This document shows, in pieces, positions 6,579-8,579 of a DNA stretch of 8,579 bases; position 1 is the stretch's first letter; each line of letters begins with the position of its first letter. Location: contig QNDZ01000064.1 in assembly GCA_003646055.1 (NCBI GenBank), positions 1 to 8,579 on the forward strand, written 5' to 3'. The stretch comes from a bacterium (lineage in GTDB: Bacteria > Hydrothermota > UBA3072 > B12-G15). The translations under genes and the position numbers were made by a program. The notes under the pieces were generated by a model. That model was given only the letters and a program-made list of their open reading frames with translations, made no database searches and was not told the origin of the DNA.

Positions 6579-7422
6579 AGTACCCAAACCTCCGTACATC
6601 AGAGGGGTTTCTTCTCCAGTTCTTCCTCACCTTCACCCATACCTCAAGGTAAACCTTTCTTCCAAGGAATGCCTCAATGGACTTTCTTGCTGCGGTTGCA
6701 ACCTTCTTTAACTTCTCTCCCTTCTTCCCTATGATTATACCCTTCTGGGACTCCTTTTCAACATAAATGTTTGCCCTTATGTAGGAGTCCTTCATCTCCT
6801 CAACCTCCACTGTGGTTGAATACGGTATCTCCTCACCGTAAAAGAGGAATATCTTCTCCCTGATGAGTTCAGCAACAAAAAACCTCTCTGGCCTGTCTGA
6901 CAGGTAATCTGGTGGAAAAAGAGGCTCAGTGTCAGGCAGATACCTCTTTGTGGTTTCAACAAGGTCATCAAGGTTTGTACCCTTGAGTGCACTGATGGGA
7001 ATAATTTCGTCAAACTTATAGTTCTTTGAATACTCATCAATCCATGGAAGGAGCTCCTTCCTGTCAATCCTGTCAATCTTGTTTATCAGAAGAAACCGTG
7101 GTGCATTCACCATCTCCAGTATCCTCTCCTCAATATCCCTCTGTTCAATATCAATCATGTAGTACAAAAGGTCTGCATCGTTGAGTGAGAGTTCTATCTG
7201 CTTCTCCATTGCCCTGTCCAGTTCATTCCTTGGCTTGAAAATTCCTGGGGTATCAACAAAAACAAACTGATAATCATCACCAGATACAATCCCCAGTATC
7301 CTGTGCCTTGTTGTCTGGGGTTTCGGAGTTACAATGGCAACAAGAGACCCTGTCAGGGCATTCATCAGGGTTGATTTGCCCACATTTGGTCTGCCAACGA
7401 TCGTTATATACCCTGCTTTCAC
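6571..7422 (-). CDS. era: GTPase Era
   Basis: 283-aa ribosome-biogenesis GTPase that binds the 3' end of 16S rRNA during 30S maturation. G1 is GRPNVGKS (residues 10-17), G2 contains PQTTRH (35-40), G3 DTPG (57-60), G4 NKID (114-117) and G5 SALK (143-146). The C-terminal KH domain has IGKKGEKLK (231-239) and ends with the family signature VWVKVRKNWRR. The KH domain of Era recognises the GAUCA/anti-Shine-Dalgarno end of 16S rRNA in known structures. The length is slightly below the usual 290-300. Start GTG 7422 has no Shine-Dalgarno, but a strong promoter ends six bases before it (separate entry), so the mRNA is predicted to begin at this codon. It is the first gene of the long downstream cluster; its stop lies inside the next small gene. 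Confidence 0.97.
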   Translation of the reverse strand: MKAGYITIVGRPNVGKSTLMNALTGSLVAIVTPKPQTTRHRILGIVSGDDYQFVFVDTPGIFKPRNELDRAMEKQIELSLNDADLLYYMIDIEQRDIEERILEMVNAPRFLLINKIDRIDRKELLPWIDEYSKNYKFDEIIPISALKGTNLDDLVETTKRYLPDTEPLFPPDYLSDRPERFFVAELIREKIFLFYGEEIPYSTTVEVEEMKDSYIRANIYVEKESQKGIIIGKKGEKLKKVATAARKSIEAFLGRKVYLEVWVKVRKNWRRNPSDVRRFGYYG

Positions 7423-7428
7423 AGAATT

Positions 7429-7456
7429 AGTATAAGTCCCTGAAAAATAATGTCAA
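7429..7456 (-). promoter_or_regulatory. Sigma-70-type promoter of the era operon, predicted leaderless
   Basis: On the minus strand the -35 is TTGACA (7456-7451, perfect consensus), the spacer is 16 bases, and the -10 is TATACT (7434-7429, five of six). Six bases then separate the -10 from GTG 7422. Normal initiation about seven bases after the -10 would place +1 at the G of GTG, leaving no 5' untranslated region. No Shine-Dalgarno is present before this GTG, which agrees. This is predicted from sequence only. Confidence 0.8.
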
Positions 7457-7474
7457 GTTGGGAGACATGTTGAA

Positions 7475-7497
7475 CTCCTGAAAAAAAACATCAGGAG
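7475..7497. repeat. Inverted repeat spanning the nitroreductase stop codon
   Basis: Seven-base perfect arms CTCCTGA (7475-7481) and TCAGGAG (7491-7497) around a nine-base A-rich (plus) or T-rich (minus) loop. In the nitroreductase transcript the stem includes the TGA stop, and the U-run is in the loop instead of after the stem, so it is not a canonical intrinsic terminator. It lies 18 bases upstream of the era -35 and could be a processing hairpin, a weak terminator or an operator. Confidence 0.5.
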
Positions 7498-8063
7498 AAT
7501 TTCTTTTTATCCAATCTATTGAAGAACATTATCTCATCAATGGGCTTTCTTTTCTTCTTCATATCTTCATCCTTTTCATCTGCAGGATATCCCACAGCAA
7601 TAAGGAGAACAATCTTATACCTCCGTGGAATCTTCAACAGTTTCCTCAATCCCCTTTCATTAAAATAGCCTATGTAACAGGTTCTCAACCCAAGTTCCTG
7701 TGCCTGAAGAACAAAGTGTTCGCATGCAATACCTATGTCTATAAGGAAGTAATCTGTCCTCATGACAAATCCACCCGCCCTTGCAATGAACCTCTCCTTA
7801 TCTGCAAGAACAACAACTATGCATGGAGCAGATGGTAGAAACCTGTTCAAAACACTATAGATTCCCCTTGTTGCCACCTCTGCCACCTTATTTTTAAGTT
7901 CGGGCTCGTCTATGATGAGGAACCTCCACGGTTGAGAATTACACGCAGAAGGGGCAAGCCTTGCTGCCTCAACGCACCTCTTCAACTTCTCCCTTTCACA
8001 CGGCTTATCCTTATTAAACCTTCTGCAACTGTATCTCCTAAAAACAAGTTCAAAGAAGTTCAT
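7491..8063 (-). CDS. Nitroreductase-family FMN-dependent oxidoreductase
   Basis: 190-aa member of the short nitroreductase family, which binds FMN as a homodimer and transfers hydride from NAD(P)H to varied substrates. Visible hallmarks are FRRYSCRRF (residues 8-16, the usual RRSxRxF phosphate-binding start), LAPSACNSQPWRFLI (36-50, FMN contact loop), and IDIGIACEHFVLQAQELGLRTCYIGYF (108-134, the conserved central helix and following strand), then a C-terminal VGYPA motif at 157-161. The real substrate cannot be deduced, and members range from flavin reductases to dehalogenases and cofactor-synthesis enzymes. The protein is relatively Cys-rich (residues 13, 22, 30, 41, 81, 114, 129). Start ATG 8063 is the only good start and has no Shine-Dalgarno; a promoter with perfect TATAAT ends six bases upstream. 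It appears to be monocistronic. Confidence 0.9.
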   Translation of the reverse strand: MNFFELVFRRYSCRRFNKDKPCEREKLKRCVEAARLAPSACNSQPWRFLIIDEPELKNKVAEVATRGIYSVLNRFLPSAPCIVVVLADKERFIARAGGFVMRTDYFLIDIGIACEHFVLQAQELGLRTCYIGYFNERGLRKLLKIPRRYKIVLLIAVGYPADEKDEDMKKKRKPIDEIMFFNRLDKKKFS

Positions 8064-8069
8064 AAGTCC

Positions 8070-8097
8070 ATTATACAGATGTAAGCAGACATTTCAA
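8070..8097 (-). promoter_or_regulatory. Sigma-70-type promoter of the nitroreductase gene, predicted leaderless
   Basis: Minus-strand -35 TTGAAA (8097-8092, five of six), a 16-base spacer, and -10 TATAAT (8075-8070, perfect consensus). The six bases GGACTT separate it from ATG 8063, so the expected +1 is the A of ATG. No purine-rich ribosome-binding site fits in that gap. The geometry is identical to the era promoter. Confidence 0.8.
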
Positions 8098-8193
8098 TAA
8101 AGCGCTATGCCTCAAAAAAAATCTATACAAAAATTGATAAGGGATATAAAGCGGATTCAACAGAAGCTTTTAGATACAGAAACCAGCCAATTT
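8098..8193. other. Intergenic stretch between sigma-54 activator gene and nitroreductase promoter
   Basis: AT-rich, with the palindrome AGCGCT (8101-8106) just upstream of the -35 and an eight-base A run on the plus strand at 8114-8121 (U run in the minus transcript) that has no clear preceding stem. A weak AAAGC/GCTTT five-base pairing is possible further upstream. I see no open frame, RNA gene, sigma-54 promoter or convincing terminator here. Confidence 0.4.
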
Positions 8194-8579
8194 TCAGATG
8201 TTTATTCCATACTTTTTCATCTTTCTCCAGAGTGTTGTTCTTGAAATACCAAGTATCCTGGCAACTTCTTTCTTGTTATATCCAGTATCCCTTAATGCAT
8301 TTATAATCAGTTCTTTTTCAACCTTTGATAAACTCCCTATCTTTACTTCTCGCCTTCTCTGACGGAGATAAGGGGGAAGGCAGTTTACACCGATCACCCT
8401 TGAATTTATATGCACAAAGATGTATTCAAAGACATTCTGGAGCTCCCTTACATTACCGGGCCATTCATATGAGCATAAAATTTCCATTGCCTTTTCTTCT
8501 ATACCAATCACTTCTTTCCCTCTTTTTTTGCTGAGTTTGTCAATAAGGTGTTCAATCAAAAGAGGTATATCCTCTTTTC
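8194..8579 (-). CDS. Sigma-54-dependent transcriptional activator (NtrC family), C-terminal fragment cut by window edge
   Basis: The last 127 codons are visible and remain open to the window edge; the start lies outside. The fragment opens with EDIPLLIEH, typical of the late AAA+ domain of bacterial enhancer-binding proteins. The sensor-2 region YEWPGNVREL (about residues 37-46 of the fragment) follows, then a linker, then a Fis-type helix-turn-helix (about 87-127, EKELIINALRDTGYNKKEVA, then ILGISRTTLWRKMKKYGI). These proteins use ATP hydrolysis to remodel sigma-54 RNA polymerase at -24/-12 promoters. Whether it has a receiver, PAS or GAF sensory domain cannot be known, so it may be a response regulator or another type. 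It implies that the organism has RpoN. The stop is TGA at 8196-8194, 130 bases before the nitroreductase gene, so cotranscription is uncertain. Confidence 0.92.
   Translation of the reverse strand, partial: KEDIPLLIEHLIDKLSKKRGKEVIGIEEKAMEILCSYEWPGNVRELQNVFEYIFVHINSRVIGVNCLPPYLRQRRREVKIGSLSKVEKELIINALRDTGYNKKEVARILGISRTTLWRKMKKYGINI

Noticed and set aside
8114..8121. Eight-base U run downstream of the sigma-54 activator gene as an intrinsic terminator
   Set aside because: No stable stem directly precedes it on the minus strand; the only pairing nearby is a five-base AAAGC/GCTTT with a long loop.
8064..8193. A sigma-54 (-24/-12) promoter that the adjacent NtrC-type activator might control
   Set aside because: A TTGGC-like start occurs near 8188, but no GC element follows at the required distance, and a sigma-70-type promoter already explains the nitroreductase gene.
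1..8579. Mobile element, CRISPR array, tRNA/rRNA gene or defence system
   Set aside because: I saw no transposase or integrase, no spaced direct repeats, no tRNA-like cloverleaf and no toxin-antitoxin or nuclease motifs; the genes are mostly core housekeeping.

Overview
The window is a compact stretch of bacterial chromosome with every recognisable gene on the minus strand, so transcription runs from high to low coordinates. It suggests a thermophilic or moderately thermophilic bacterium. The proteins are rich in Lys, Glu and Arg, Arg is mostly AGG/AGA, Ile is often ATA, GTG and TTG starts are common, and genes overlap by a few bases. MetRS has the KISTS signature and four CxxC knuckles that I associate with the Bacteroidetes/FCB side of bacteria, and a UbiA-type enzyme resembling ether-lipid prenyltransferases is present. 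An FCB-related or WOR-3-like candidate phylum fits, but this is a low-confidence inference from motifs recalled from memory.

Layout in order of transcription. (a) 8577-8194: the C-terminal end of an NtrC-type sigma-54 activator, cut by the window edge. (b) 8193-8064: an intergenic stretch ending in a promoter for a nitroreductase-family gene (8063-7491). (c) 7490-7423: a short spacer with an inverted repeat and a near-consensus promoter. (d) 7422-1: a packed, probably single operon: era, a 40-residue membrane peptide with a twin-arginine-like start, a 39-residue extremely basic peptide, a UPF0173-type metal-dependent hydrolase, an EnvC-like M23 protein, the DNA polymerase III delta-prime subunit (holB), a RicT/PSP1 protein, metG, a UbiA prenyltransferase, and the first 46 codons of uppP. 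Three of these (both small peptides and the uppP fragment) are short and easily missed.

The operon mixes ribosome biogenesis and translation (era, the basic peptide, metG), replication (holB), cell-wall remodelling and lipid-carrier recycling (envC-like, uppP) and membrane lipid or quinone synthesis (ubiA). The holB-ricT pair is also adjacent in Bacillus, so part of this order is an old, widely kept neighbourhood.

The most striking observation is regulatory. Both promoters visible in the two real intergenic gaps have the same geometry: a -35 hexamer, a 16-base spacer, a -10 hexamer, then exactly six bases before the start codon (GTG of era, ATG of the nitroreductase). Transcription would begin at or next to the first base of the start codon, so both transcripts should be leaderless. 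Several internal genes of the operon instead have strong Shine-Dalgarno sequences. I see no mobile element, CRISPR array, RNA gene or obvious defence system.
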